Origin: Bacillota bacterium
GTDB taxonomy: Bacteria; Bacillota; Clostridia; DSM-8532
Length of the DNA: 26,000 bases
Assembly (NCBI GenBank): GCA_023410885.1
Contig: JAEYPI010000198.1
Span: 1 to 26,000 of the forward strand
Direction: 5' to 3'
Shown here: positions 16,811-24,280 of the stretch, in pieces
How the letters are laid out: each line of letters starts with the position of its first letter
How positions within the stretch are numbered: position 1 is the stretch's first letter
Program-made: the position numbers and the translations under genes
The notes under the pieces: generated by a model
What the model was told of the DNA's origin: nothing
Database searches by the model: none
Seen by the model: the letters and a program-made list of their open reading frames with translations, nothing else

Positions 16811-16924
16811 TGTCCCCAACGCGCATTGCTCGGTATCAAAGAATATGGCCAACCAGAAGAAAAGCTTGCAGATTGGTTTCAAGGCTTAAAGTATAGGGTT
16901 ATTAGATTGAACTTTCAAATGTGA
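16811..16924 (+). pseudogene. Possible short coding remnant upstream of the chemotaxis receptor
   Basis: A start-less frame after a stop reads about 37 residues with protein-like composition (GIKEYGQPEEKLADWFQGLK) and ends at TGA 16922-16924. It has no start codon or ribosome site and I cannot name the parent protein. It may be the eroded 3' end of a lost gene or chance. The rest of the 16679-17024 gap holds only promoter-like sequence. Confidence 0.25.
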
Positions 16925-16951
16925 AATTGCGTGGTATTTCCAGATATGTCC

Positions 16952-16980
16952 TTGTCCAAATGTAGAAATTGTCATATAAT
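16952..16980 (+). promoter_or_regulatory. Promoter of the chemotaxis receptor gene
   Basis: TTGTCC (16952-16957), a 17-bp spacer and a perfect TATAAT (16975-16980) lie 44 bp before the start codon. No sigma-D-type flagellar promoter pattern was noticed. Confidence 0.6.
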
Positions 16981-17024
16981 TCGTTAAGACATCAGTTGAC
17001 AATTATTTTTGTCGGGGGGTAGCA

Positions 17025-19025
17025 ATGAATAAGAGCTTGACAACAAAAATCGCTATTAGTTTTGGATTACTCATACTTGTTATTTGCGTGGGCTATGGAT
17101 TTTTGTCATATGCTTTAGCGGCAGACACACTAGAGAAAGAAACTGAATATTCTCTCCAAAGTATCTCCCAGCAAGGGGGAAAAATTGTGCAAAGCCGGAT
17201 TGAAACTGAGCTGAATCTCCTTGAAACGCTTGCAGAGACGCGCTCAATAAACGATCCCAATATACCATGGGCAGAAAAGCTCAATATTCTAAATGCTGAA
17301 ATCATGACATATGGACATATCAGAATGGGCATCGCTGGTACTGACGGAAAGATGCAAACGACCGACCTTTCTAGCGTTGATATTAAAGAGAGTCTTTATT
17401 TTACAAAGCCCATGTTAGGAGAACAGTATGTTTCCGATCCTTTCATTGATGAAGATGGCAGCTCTGTTGTCATGGCTTTTAGCGTACCTATCAAGTATAA
17501 TGGCCAAGTTGTGGCCGTTTTGGTAGCAATCCGGGATGGCAACACCTTAAGTGATCTTATTAGCGACATTACCTTCAGAGAATTGGGAAAAGCCTTTATG
17601 CTCAATGATTCCGGTATAACTATTGCTCACGATAACAGGGATCTTGTTTTGCAAATGGAGAATATCATTGAAAAAGCAAAGACAAATCCGGAACTCCTTT
17701 CCTTATCCAAGGTTCATGAACAAATGGCAAAGGGCGAATCCGGATTAGGCGAATATATATATGAGGGTATTGCCAAAACTATAGGTTTTGCGCCTGTCCC
17801 AGGAACCAATTGGTCTCTTGGAATAACGGACCCCAGGGAGGAAGCTTTAGAAGGGCTTCAAAAGTTGAAGCTCTTTTCGTTAATCATATCCATCATATTT
17901 ATAGTAGGTGGTTGTTTATTTGCTGTTACCATTGCTATCGGTATCATGAGACCCATAACGCACGTTACCAATCTTTTAAGCAATATAGCAACCGGAGATT
18001 TTACACAATCCATACCTGAAAAGGAGACAAAAAGGAAGGACCAAATCGGTCTCTTAACACGATCTCTGGATACAATGCAAAAATCAATTAAAACACTTGT
18101 TAGTGGCGTTATTCAAGAATCCAATAATGTTTCTGAATCTATTGATATATTAAATGAAGAAATGAAATCGCTTAATAACCATATTGAAGATGTATCCGCG
18201 ACAACCCAGGAATTGTCGGCAAGCATGGAGGAAACCGCTGCATCTTCTGAAGAAATGAATGCCACTTCATTGGAGATAGACGCAGCAATAGAATCCATAG
18301 CGGCTAAAGCGGAGGATGGAGCTACCACTGCCAAAGAAATAAGCAACAGGGCCAACGCGCTTAAAGATAAAGCCAGATTATCGCAGCAAAGAGCAGTTGA
18401 TGTCTATTCACAAGCACATGCTCAACTGAAAGAGGCCATTGAACAATCTAAAGCGGTGGACCAAATTAATGTTCTTACGGGTACCATACTGCAAATAACC
18501 TCCCAGACCAATCTTTTAGCCTTGAATGCAGCTATAGAGGCAGCAAGAGCAGGTGAGGCAGGTAAAGGTTTTGCAGTACTTTCGGATGAAATCAGAAAGC
18601 TGGCCGAAAACTCCAAGAATGCGGTTACTGAGATCCAAAAGATTACACAGGAAGTGGTTTCTTCCGTTTCGAACCTTTCCGAGAGCTCAGAAAACCTCTT
18701 AAGCTTTATGGATAAGACTGTTTTAGCTGACTATGAGGCCTTGGTGGAAACCGGTGAGCAATATGATAAGGATGCGGAACAAGTCGACCAAATCATGACG
18801 GATTTCAGTGCGACCTCCGAGCAATTGTCCGCTTCCATCCAAAACATGATTAAAGCTATTAATGAAATTACTTATGCGACAAATGAAGGCGCCTCCGGGA
18901 CATCAAATATTGCACAGAAGGTTGGGGGCATTGTTGAGGCTGCAGGTGAGGTTGTCAATCAAGGGAATATCTCCAAGGGCAGCTCAGAGAAATTGGCCGA
19001 AATGGTTTCTAAATTTAAAGTATAG
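17025..19025 (+). CDS. Methyl-accepting chemotaxis protein
   Basis: A 666-aa transmembrane receptor that signals to CheA/CheW to bias flagellar rotation. The ATG is preceded by GGGGGG 5 nt upstream. A first membrane helix (~9-32) and a second (~283-305) frame a periplasm-side sensor of about 250 residues with the look of a double-Cache domain (IESVEtype helix, then beta strands such as GQVVAVLVAIRDGNTL and GKAFMLNDSGITIAHDN). HAMP (~306-358) and the cytoplasmic signalling coiled coil follow, with the invariant hairpin tip QTNLLALNAAIEAARAGE starting near 493. Methylation-type Glu/Gln-rich helices flank the tip. There is no C-terminal NWETF-like CheR tether. The ligand is unknown; dCache receptors commonly sense amino acids or organic acids. 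It is a single-gene unit. Confidence 0.95.
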   Translation: MNKSLTTKIAISFGLLILVICVGYGFLSYALAADTLEKETEYSLQSISQQGGKIVQSRIETELNLLETLAETRSINDPNIPWAEKLNILNAEIMTYGHIRMGIAGTDGKMQTTDLSSVDIKESLYFTKPMLGEQYVSDPFIDEDGSSVVMAFSVPIKYNGQVVAVLVAIRDGNTLSDLISDITFRELGKAFMLNDSGITIAHDNRDLVLQMENIIEKAKTNPELLSLSKVHEQMAKGESGLGEYIYEGIAKTIGFAPVPGTNWSLGITDPREEALEGLQKLKLFSLIISIIFIVGGCLFAVTIAIGIMRPITHVTNLLSNIATGDFTQSIPEKETKRKDQIGLLTRSLDTMQKSIKTLVSGVIQESNNVSESIDILNEEMKSLNNHIEDVSATTQELSASMEETAASSEEMNATSLEIDAAIESIAAKAEDGATTAKEISNRANALKDKARLSQQRAVDVYSQAHAQLKEAIEQSKAVDQINVLTGTILQITSQTNLLALNAAIEAARAGEAGKGFAVLSDEIRKLAENSKNAVTEIQKITQEVVSSVSNLSESSENLLSFMDKTVLADYEALVETGEQYDKDAEQVDQIMTDFSATSEQLSASIQNMIKAINEITYATNEGASGTSNIAQKVGGIVEAAGEVVNQGNISKGSSEKLAEMVSKFKV

Positions 19026-19037
19026 CTTCAGGTAGTA

Positions 19038-19076
19038 AACGGCCCGGAATTGGTAGTCAATTCCGGGCCGTTTTTA
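19038..19076. terminator. Strong terminator between the chemotaxis receptor and asnS
   Basis: A perfect 15-bp stem begins with AACGGCCCGGAATTG (19038-19052), its complement at 19058-19072, with a 5-nt loop and TTTTT on the plus strand; the minus side is followed by TTT only. It separates convergent genes. Confidence 0.9.
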
Positions 19077-19090
19077 TTGATATCAGATAT

Positions 19091-20482
19091 TTAAAATTCA
19101 GCATTCTTAACGGTTCGAGGATACGGTACTACGTCACGGATGTTCTGCATGCCCGTCATATACATGAGCATACGTTCGAAACCAAGTCCGAAGCCTGCGT
19201 GGCGGGTTCCCCCAAAACGGCGGGTATCCAGATACCAGTTATAGTCTTCTTTATTAAGCCCCATCTCATCCATGCGCTTTTCGAGAACGTCCTGGCGCTC
19301 TTCACGCTGGCTTCCGCCAATAATCTCCCCTACTCCGGGCACCAGAAGGTCCATGGCAGAAACAGTCTTATTATCATCATTAAGCTTCATGTAGAAGGCT
19401 TTGATCTCCTTGGGGTAGTTGATGACAAACACGGGCTTTTTCATAATCTGTTCAGTTAAATAGCGCTCATGTTCCGTTTGAAGGTCGCAGCCCCACTTTA
19501 CGGGATATTGGAAGGGGTGACCACTTTTTTCAAGAAGCTCAACCGCCTCGGTATAGGTAATACAGCCAAATTCTGAATTGAGTATGCCGTTAAGTCTTTC
19601 GTAAAGGCCCTTATCAATGAACTCATTGAAGAAATCCATCTCTTCCTTGGCATGTTCCATAACGTAACCAATAATATATCGAATCATATCCTCAGCCAGC
19701 TTCATATCGTCGGAAAGGTCGGCAAAGGCTATCTCGGGCTCAATCATCCAGAACTCTGCGGCATGGCGTGTGGTATTGCTGTTTTCCGCCCGGAAGGTAG
19801 GCCCAAAGGTATATACACTTCCGAAGGCCATGGCATAAGGCTCAACAGCCAGCTGACCGCTCACCGTAAGGCTGGTGTGCTTGCCAAAAAAATCCTCACT
19901 GTAATCCACCTCACCCTTATCGGTCCTGGGTGGATTTTTCATATCCAGTGTGGTCACCTGGAACATCTCCCCTGCACCCTCACAGTCGCTGCTGGTGATA
20001 ATGGGAGTATGCACGTAGACAAATCCTCTGTCTTGGAAGAAGCGATGAATGGCATAAGCCAGCACCGAACGAACCTTAAAAACCGCTGAGAAGGTATTGG
20101 TTCTGGGTCGTAAGTGAGCGATGGTCCTTAGATACTCAAAGGTATGGCGCTTTTTCTGAAGAGGATATTCGGGTAAGGATGTGCCTTCCACTTCTATTGC
20201 CGTCGCCTTAATCTCATAGGGCTGTTTCGCCTGGGGTGTCTCAACTACACGGCCTGTCACCCGGATAGAACTTCCTACATTCAGACGGGCAATTTCCAGG
20301 AAGTTTGCGAGGCTATCGTCAAAGACCACCTGAAGATTCTTAAAGAACGAACCATCATTTATTTCGATAAAGCCAAAGGTCTTTGTGTCACGGATAGTAC
20401 GCACCCAACCACATACCAGGATCTCCTTATCGGAAAGCGCTTGGTAGGAGGCGTTTAGTTTTCGGATCTCAATCCTCTCCAT
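19091..20482 (-). CDS. asnS: Asparaginyl-tRNA synthetase
   Basis: A class IIb aminoacyl-tRNA synthetase that charges tRNA-Asn. The start is ATG 20482, with GGAG 11 nt upstream, giving 463 aa, the usual AsnS length; the ATG at 20506 lacks a ribosome site. An N-terminal OB-fold anticodon-binding domain (~15-110, VCGWVRTIRDTKTFGFIEINDG) is followed by the catalytic domain with motif 2 FRAENSNTTRHAAEFWMIEPE and motif 3 GFGLGFERMLMY. The sequence is AsnS-type rather than AspS (no large bacterial GAD insertion). No T-box leader was found upstream; instead two palindromic repeats fill that gap. Confidence 0.96.
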   Translation of the reverse strand: MERIEIRKLNASYQALSDKEILVCGWVRTIRDTKTFGFIEINDGSFFKNLQVVFDDSLANFLEIARLNVGSSIRVTGRVVETPQAKQPYEIKATAIEVEGTSLPEYPLQKKRHTFEYLRTIAHLRPRTNTFSAVFKVRSVLAYAIHRFFQDRGFVYVHTPIITSSDCEGAGEMFQVTTLDMKNPPRTDKGEVDYSEDFFGKHTSLTVSGQLAVEPYAMAFGSVYTFGPTFRAENSNTTRHAAEFWMIEPEIAFADLSDDMKLAEDMIRYIIGYVMEHAKEEMDFFNEFIDKGLYERLNGILNSEFGCITYTEAVELLEKSGHPFQYPVKWGCDLQTEHERYLTEQIMKKPVFVINYPKEIKAFYMKLNDDNKTVSAMDLLVPGVGEIIGGSQREERQDVLEKRMDEMGLNKEDYNWYLDTRRFGGTRHAGFGLGFERMLMYMTGMQNIRDVVPYPRTVKNAEF

Positions 20483-20549
20483 TTTTGAATCAACTCCACT
20501 ACTCATAATCTTGTGTATTTTTGCCTGAAGCTATTTTTTTATAAATAGG

Positions 20550-20663
20550 TCGTATCAATAAGTTGGGTCCCTGTTCGAAATCTTTGATTTCTCTTGCGGG
20601 TCGAGGCTTGTTGTTCGTTCCTTTAGGAACGAACTCTGGTAACGGGTAAGATTATTAATACGA
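20550..20663. repeat. Palindromic repeat, copy 1 (with an extra hairpin insert)
   Basis: Outer arms TCGTATcAATAAgTT at the left and AAgaTTATTaATACGA at the right are near complements. The next segment shares GTTCGAAATCTTTGATTTC with copy 2, after which an insert of about 45 bp carries its own hairpin, GTTCGTTCC TTTA GGAACGAAC (20614-20634). GGTAACGGGTAAGATTATTA closes the unit. The gap between asnS and the next gene is otherwise without coding signals. Confidence 0.75.
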
Positions 20664-20664
20664 A

Positions 20665-20727
20665 GTATCAATAACTTGGGTACCTGTTCGAAATCTTTGA
20701 TTTCGGTAACAGGTAAGATTATTATAA
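20665..20727. repeat. Palindromic repeat, copy 2
   Basis: Tandem to copy 1, separated by 1 bp. Its core is an almost perfect hairpin: TACCTGTT and GAAATC pair with GATTTC and AACAGGTA (20681-20715). GTATCAATAA and AAGATTATTATA form the outer arms. The 7-mer AATAGGT occurs at 20544-20550 and again at 20734-20740, so the pair of units may be flanked by a target-site duplication, but a 7-mer could be chance. Confidence 0.75.
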
Positions 20728-20824
20728 CACCTTAATAGGTTTATTCAACATAGAATTTGCTTTTCTGGCATCCTCTGAGCTTGCCACGAAGCATTTTTAA
20801 AATCAAACTTGAACCTTTGCCCCC

Positions 20825-21244
20825 TTAACGTACCAGGACAATATAGAGGATGATGGCTACGGCAGCAAAGAAAAAACCTGCCATCCACCATGTACGCCTA
20901 TCCATTTTTTCTAGAAACTCTTCATTGGCTTTTTTAAGGGATTCGTCTGAGAAAGAGGGGTCTGAAAGAATGTCCTCATCCTTGACATCCTCAGCCGAAG
21001 CTATAATATTTTTGGCCTCCTCCAGCATGTCTTTAGGAACATACATATCCACGCCAAAGGAGGTTTTACCCAGTATGAGGGTTAAATAGGCACCCGTTTC
21101 CCGATATTGTCTTAATACCGGAATTCCGCTTACCTGGAGCTTTGACTCTAAAATATCGGCTTCAACCGTATCGTCAACGGTTATTAATAAGGCCTGACCA
21201 ACCTTGGAAACATCATCATTTCCGGTCTTCATTTCGTCCGCCAC
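20825..21244 (-). CDS. DUF2007-like protein with C-terminal membrane anchor
   Basis: 139 aa from a GTG start at 21244, chosen because AAGGAG lies 8 nt upstream; an in-frame ATG at 21271 has no such site. Residues ~15-85 resemble the DUF2007 'putative signal transducing' domain: ALLITVDDTVEADILESKLQVSGIPVL, then a YVPKDMLEEAKNIIAS ending, a small ferredoxin-like fold of unproved function. An acidic linker (~86-112) leads to one transmembrane helix at the C-terminus (~118-137), so the domain probably faces the cytoplasm. It is followed by the palindromic repeats and asnS on the same strand. The biochemical role is unknown. Confidence 0.75.
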   Translation of the reverse strand: MADEMKTGNDDVSKVGQALLITVDDTVEADILESKLQVSGIPVLRQYRETGAYLTLILGKTSFGVDMYVPKDMLEEAKNIIASAEDVKDEDILSDPSFSDESLKKANEEFLEKMDRRTWWMAGFFFAAVAIILYIVLVR

Positions 21245-21386
21245 ATTAAACACTCCTTCACAGTATCGCATTCAGAGTTACGCTCTTTTTCTTATCATAA
21301 TACATCCGCACGTTTTTATCCAGACTCTAGCAAAAAGCAAAAAAATTGTATTGGAGGTTGATGTGAAAAAGATCTTAAAGCATGGT

Positions 21387-21401
21387 TGATAATCATTATC
21401 A
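21387..21401. promoter_or_regulatory. Perfect Fur-type operator (7-1-7 inverted repeat)
   Basis: TGATAAT C ATTATCA matches the 15-bp Fur box TGATAATnATTATCA known from Bacillus at every position; PerR and Zur boxes differ. It lies between the 3' end of the HD-domain gene (21448) and the start of the DUF2007-like gene (21244), 143 bp from the latter, and is not centred on a convincing promoter. See findings. Confidence 0.7.
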
Positions 21402-21447
21402 TACTGTAAATCAATGGTCATACTATGAGATCTTAATAAGAGACCCC

Positions 21448-22026
21448 TCAAAAAGATTCCAACACAGAAGGATTACTCTTTTTGAGATACTTTAAAAATT
21501 CGTAGTTCTCCGTCATCATCTCTTTAGCAGGATCAATCATCGTCTTCCAATTGTCTTCCATCCATTTAAGATAAACGGCTATACCTTCCTTATAGGACCT
21601 TTTCTTATGATTGTAACCATAATAGAGCCAAAAGAATGGTTTTGCAAGCTTGGACATGGCATCCGCATTGGACAGGCAGATCGCCTCAATGGAGGCTTTT
21701 TTCCCGGAAAGGGGCTTAGTATTCAATAGGATGGCTTCCTTAACCTGATCGATGGTCTCCTCAGAGAATTTAAACTGTTTTAAAAGCTCATCAACCGGTA
21801 TGGAGCCCTTCATTCTATGGTCATAGGGTTGTTCGAAATCATGAACCAAGGAGAGATCATGGAGGTAAGAAGCCAATTCCACTACTTGTGTATCGGCACC
21901 AAGAAGCCTTGCCAACCTAGCTCCATAAGAAGCTGTCACAAGTATATGATTTTCATAAAGTTCCTGGGTCAGGGTTGATCTGCTGCACTCTTCTTTAACG
22001 TATCCGCGAATATAGTCTGTCACCAT
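21448..22026 (-). CDS. HD-domain hydrolase
   Basis: 192 aa with start at ATG 22026, preceded by AGAGG at 8 nt; the frame is open to a TTG at 22089 through a hydrophobic stretch (VGLVLFGVYF) but with a poor ribosome site. H27, H56-D57 and a later Asp in SNADAMSKLAKP give the H..HD..D metal-binding pattern of HD phosphohydrolases. A typical HD layout follows: LARLLGADTQVVELASYLHDLSLVHDF, HRMKGSI. These enzymes hydrolyse nucleotides or phosphoesters; the substrate cannot be told. The gene is separated from its neighbours and looks monocistronic. Confidence 0.85.
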   Translation of the reverse strand: MVTDYIRGYVKEECSRSTLTQELYENHILVTASYGARLARLLGADTQVVELASYLHDLSLVHDFEQPYDHRMKGSIPVDELLKQFKFSEETIDQVKEAILLNTKPLSGKKASIEAICLSNADAMSKLAKPFFWLYYGYNHKKRSYKEGIAVYLKWMEDNWKTMIDPAKEMMTENYEFLKYLKKSNPSVLESF

Positions 22027-22444
22027 TTTGGTATCCTCTTCCTTCCCCATTGAATGAAAATAGACGCCAAACAAGACAAGCCCGACCAAAACCCAGGAGC
22101 CCCTGACGGCAAAGCTAATCCATCATTCAGCACAATTGGTTATTGCAGGAATACTTGAAACTCATCCACCAGTATGACAAGACAGGTTTATGAAAAAATG
22201 ACCCTCGCCTGTACTTAGAAAAACACAAAAGTTTCTACAATAGATAGGTTTAGTATCTTCCTTTTATTATATTATCACTTTTAACTTCCTAATATAGTGG
22301 TCAAGCTGTTGATTTGAGAGGATTCAAACGTAAAAAATTTGTGCAAATAGCCGTATAAAATTATGACTTTTTCCACTACCATTTTTCTCCTTGAAATGCT
22401 ATACTACCAACCAAAGTTGTTTTTAATGACAGGCGGAGGTCATC
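22027..22444. other. Intergenic region with no identified gene or riboswitch
   Basis: This 418-bp divergent spacer between the HD hydrolase and the ECF S component is AT-rich. I looked for an FMN, TPP, cobalamin or other riboswitch that might name the transporter's substrate and saw no conserved core. A TATACT lies about 45 bp before the plus-strand gene without a clear -35. Confidence 0.4.
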
Positions 22445-23218
22445 ATGGAAAAAAGCACAAAAAAGTATGTTTTGACAGGCTTAATGACTTCTCTGGTTTT
22501 TGTTTTGACTTTTTTAGTTAAGATTCCAGTCCCCTATACATCAGGATATATACATCTTGGGGACAGCATGATTTATGTCTCTGTCATCCTTTTGGGCCCT
22601 GTTTTTGGAGCTTTTGCCTCCGGTGTAGGGTCCATGTTAGCTGACATTACCGGCGGTTTTCTTCAATATGCCCTGCCCACACTAATCATAAAAGCCTTAA
22701 TGGCCCTTGTCATGGGCTTGATACTCTCCGGAAAAACCCGGAAGGCTTCAATTACTTCTGTTGTTGCTGCATGTTCAGTATGGATAGCTTTTTCTGCCGG
22801 GACACTCGTTTACCTTACAAAACAAATTCAGCTTATAGGACAGAGCCAAATCATCGGAGAAATTGTAGGCGCGGATGCTGATGCTGCCACCCTAACGCAA
22901 GCAAACAAAACCTTAAATCAACTTCCCCTTTACCTGACTGTTGGTATTGCCGCTCTTATCCTCATTCTGGCTATAGCTGCTTATTTTATATCAAAGCGTG
23001 AAGGCAGTAAAGTTTTTACCATCAAAGCCATTGTGGGTATGACCGCTGCAGGTATGTGCATGGTCATGGGCTATTTTCTTGTTGAATCCTTTATGTACAC
23101 CCCAGTTGCTGCCATTCTAAGTATTCCCATGAATTTGGTTCAATTCTTCGGTGGCGTGACTGCAGCAAGTCTTTTTGTACCTGCTATCCAAAAAGCCGGC
23201 CTTTCGGTCGATAAGTAA
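22445..23218 (+). CDS. ECF transporter S component (substrate-binding membrane subunit), substrate unknown
   Basis: A 257-aa integral membrane protein of the ECF S-component type (ECF-ribofla_trS-like), which binds a vitamin or small metabolite and works with the shared EcfT-EcfA-EcfA' energising module. Hallmarks are the N-terminal MTSLVFVLTFLVKIPVP helix and the loop GYIHLGDSMIYVSVILLGPVFGAFASGVGSMLADITGG. About six to seven hydrophobic helices are visible. A hydrophilic insertion of about 40 residues (~121-160) interrupts the middle, making it longer than the ~190 aa of many S components. The ATG has GGAGG at about 6-7 nt. No ecfA/ecfT genes are adjacent, as is usual for group II systems. 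The substrate cannot be assigned. Confidence 0.85.
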   Translation: MEKSTKKYVLTGLMTSLVFVLTFLVKIPVPYTSGYIHLGDSMIYVSVILLGPVFGAFASGVGSMLADITGGFLQYALPTLIIKALMALVMGLILSGKTRKASITSVVAACSVWIAFSAGTLVYLTKQIQLIGQSQIIGEIVGADADAATLTQANKTLNQLPLYLTVGIAALILILAIAAYFISKREGSKVFTIKAIVGMTAAGMCMVMGYFLVESFMYTPVAAILSIPMNLVQFFGGVTAASLFVPAIQKAGLSVDK

Positions 23219-23247
23219 AATCCTTAAGGAACTTTCGATTACACTAA

Positions 23248-23282
23248 AAAGGGTGGGATTCATAACAGAAATCTCACCCTTT
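23248..23282. terminator. Bidirectional terminator between the ECF gene and metF
   Basis: AAAGGGTGGGATT (23248-23260) pairs with the segment 23270-23282 with one G-U pair, over a 9-nt loop. The minus-strand side is followed by five T and the plus side by TTTAACG, fitting the convergent genes. Confidence 0.8.
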
Positions 23283-23332
23283 AACGTTTTAACTTTTTTA
23301 TGCTTTTTTGGACTATTATTGACTTTGTTCCT

Positions 23333-24199
23333 CTATTGATACAAGCCTGCGACTTTAAGAATTTCTATGGTCGAGTCCAACTTATTCATGGTATAGAGGT
23401 GAACACCCGGTGCTCCACCCTTCAGGAGCTCCCGAATCATAATACCCGCATATTCTTCCCCGGCTTTTCGTAAATCTTCGGGGCTATCCTGGTAGCGATC
23501 CATCATTAAGACCAGCTTAGCAGGAATGGAACAGCCGCTTCTGGCTGTCATATTCTTGATTCTGGAATTAAAGATGGGCATAATACCCGGAATGACCGGG
23601 CACTTGATATTAAGCTGAATACATTTATCTAAGAAATCAAAGTAAAGTCGATTATCGAAAAACAACTGGGTGATCAGAATATCCACCCCTGCATCCACCT
23701 TTTCCTTCAGGCGAAGCCTGTCCTCATTAAGCCTTTTACTGTCCACATGTCCTTCTAAGTATGCCGCTGCCGCAATGCAGAAATCATTGGATTTCTTAAT
23801 ATGTGCAATAAGCTCATTGGCATATTGGAAGGCTCCCTTTGAAAAATCAAAGTCCGGCTCACCGGCTGGTGGATCCCCTCTCAAGGCCAAAATATTGGAT
23901 ATATTTTCACGCCTCATGGCTGCCAGCATCTCATCGATTTCTTCCACGGTGTGGCCAACACAAGTCAAATGACTCATGGTCTCAATACCATATTGGTTCT
24001 TAATTCTAGAAGCAATTTCAACGGTTCTTCCCCGTTGACTTCCACCAGCTCCATAAGTAACACTGATATAGTCCGGTGACAGCTTCTTAAATCCCTCTAT
24101 AGATTCAAAGAGGGTTTCAACCGGGACCTCAGGCTTAGGAGGAAAAATCTCAAAAGCCAGAGTCTGGCGATTCCCCTTATATAGCTCCGATATTTTCAT
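23333..24199 (-). CDS. metF: Methylenetetrahydrofolate reductase
   Basis: A TIM-barrel flavoprotein that reduces 5,10-methylene-THF to 5-methyl-THF, feeding methionine synthesis and, in acetogens, the Wood-Ljungdahl pathway. 288 aa, the size of the single-domain bacterial MetF. Visible family features: the FEIFPPKP start strand with the catalytic Glu, YISVTYGAGGS, SHLTCVGHT, NILALRGDPP and ITQLFFDN, with VIPGIMPI towards the C-terminus. AGGAGGAG lies just before the ATG. No metV or metH partner is adjacent, so whether it serves methionine synthesis or acetogenesis cannot be told here. Confidence 0.95.
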   Translation of the reverse strand: MKISELYKGNRQTLAFEIFPPKPEVPVETLFESIEGFKKLSPDYISVTYGAGGSQRGRTVEIASRIKNQYGIETMSHLTCVGHTVEEIDEMLAAMRRENISNILALRGDPPAGEPDFDFSKGAFQYANELIAHIKKSNDFCIAAAAYLEGHVDSKRLNEDRLRLKEKVDAGVDILITQLFFDNRLYFDFLDKCIQLNIKCPVIPGIMPIFNSRIKNMTARSGCSIPAKLVLMMDRYQDSPEDLRKAGEEYAGIMIRELLKGGAPGVHLYTMNKLDSTIEILKVAGLYQ

Positions 24200-24280
24200 T
24201 TGAACTCCTCCTGTTTTGATTTATTTTATCCCAAGGGAAAACAACTCTCTACAAAAAATTAATTAGGAATCGTCCCCCTA

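Noticed and set aside
20483..20824. T-box leader expected in front of asnS
   Set aside because: Neither the T-box sequence nor an associated terminator was found; the gap is taken up by the palindromic repeats.
22027..22444. Riboswitch before the ECF S component
   Set aside because: No conserved FMN, TPP, cobalamin, preQ1 or folate core could be recognised by eye.
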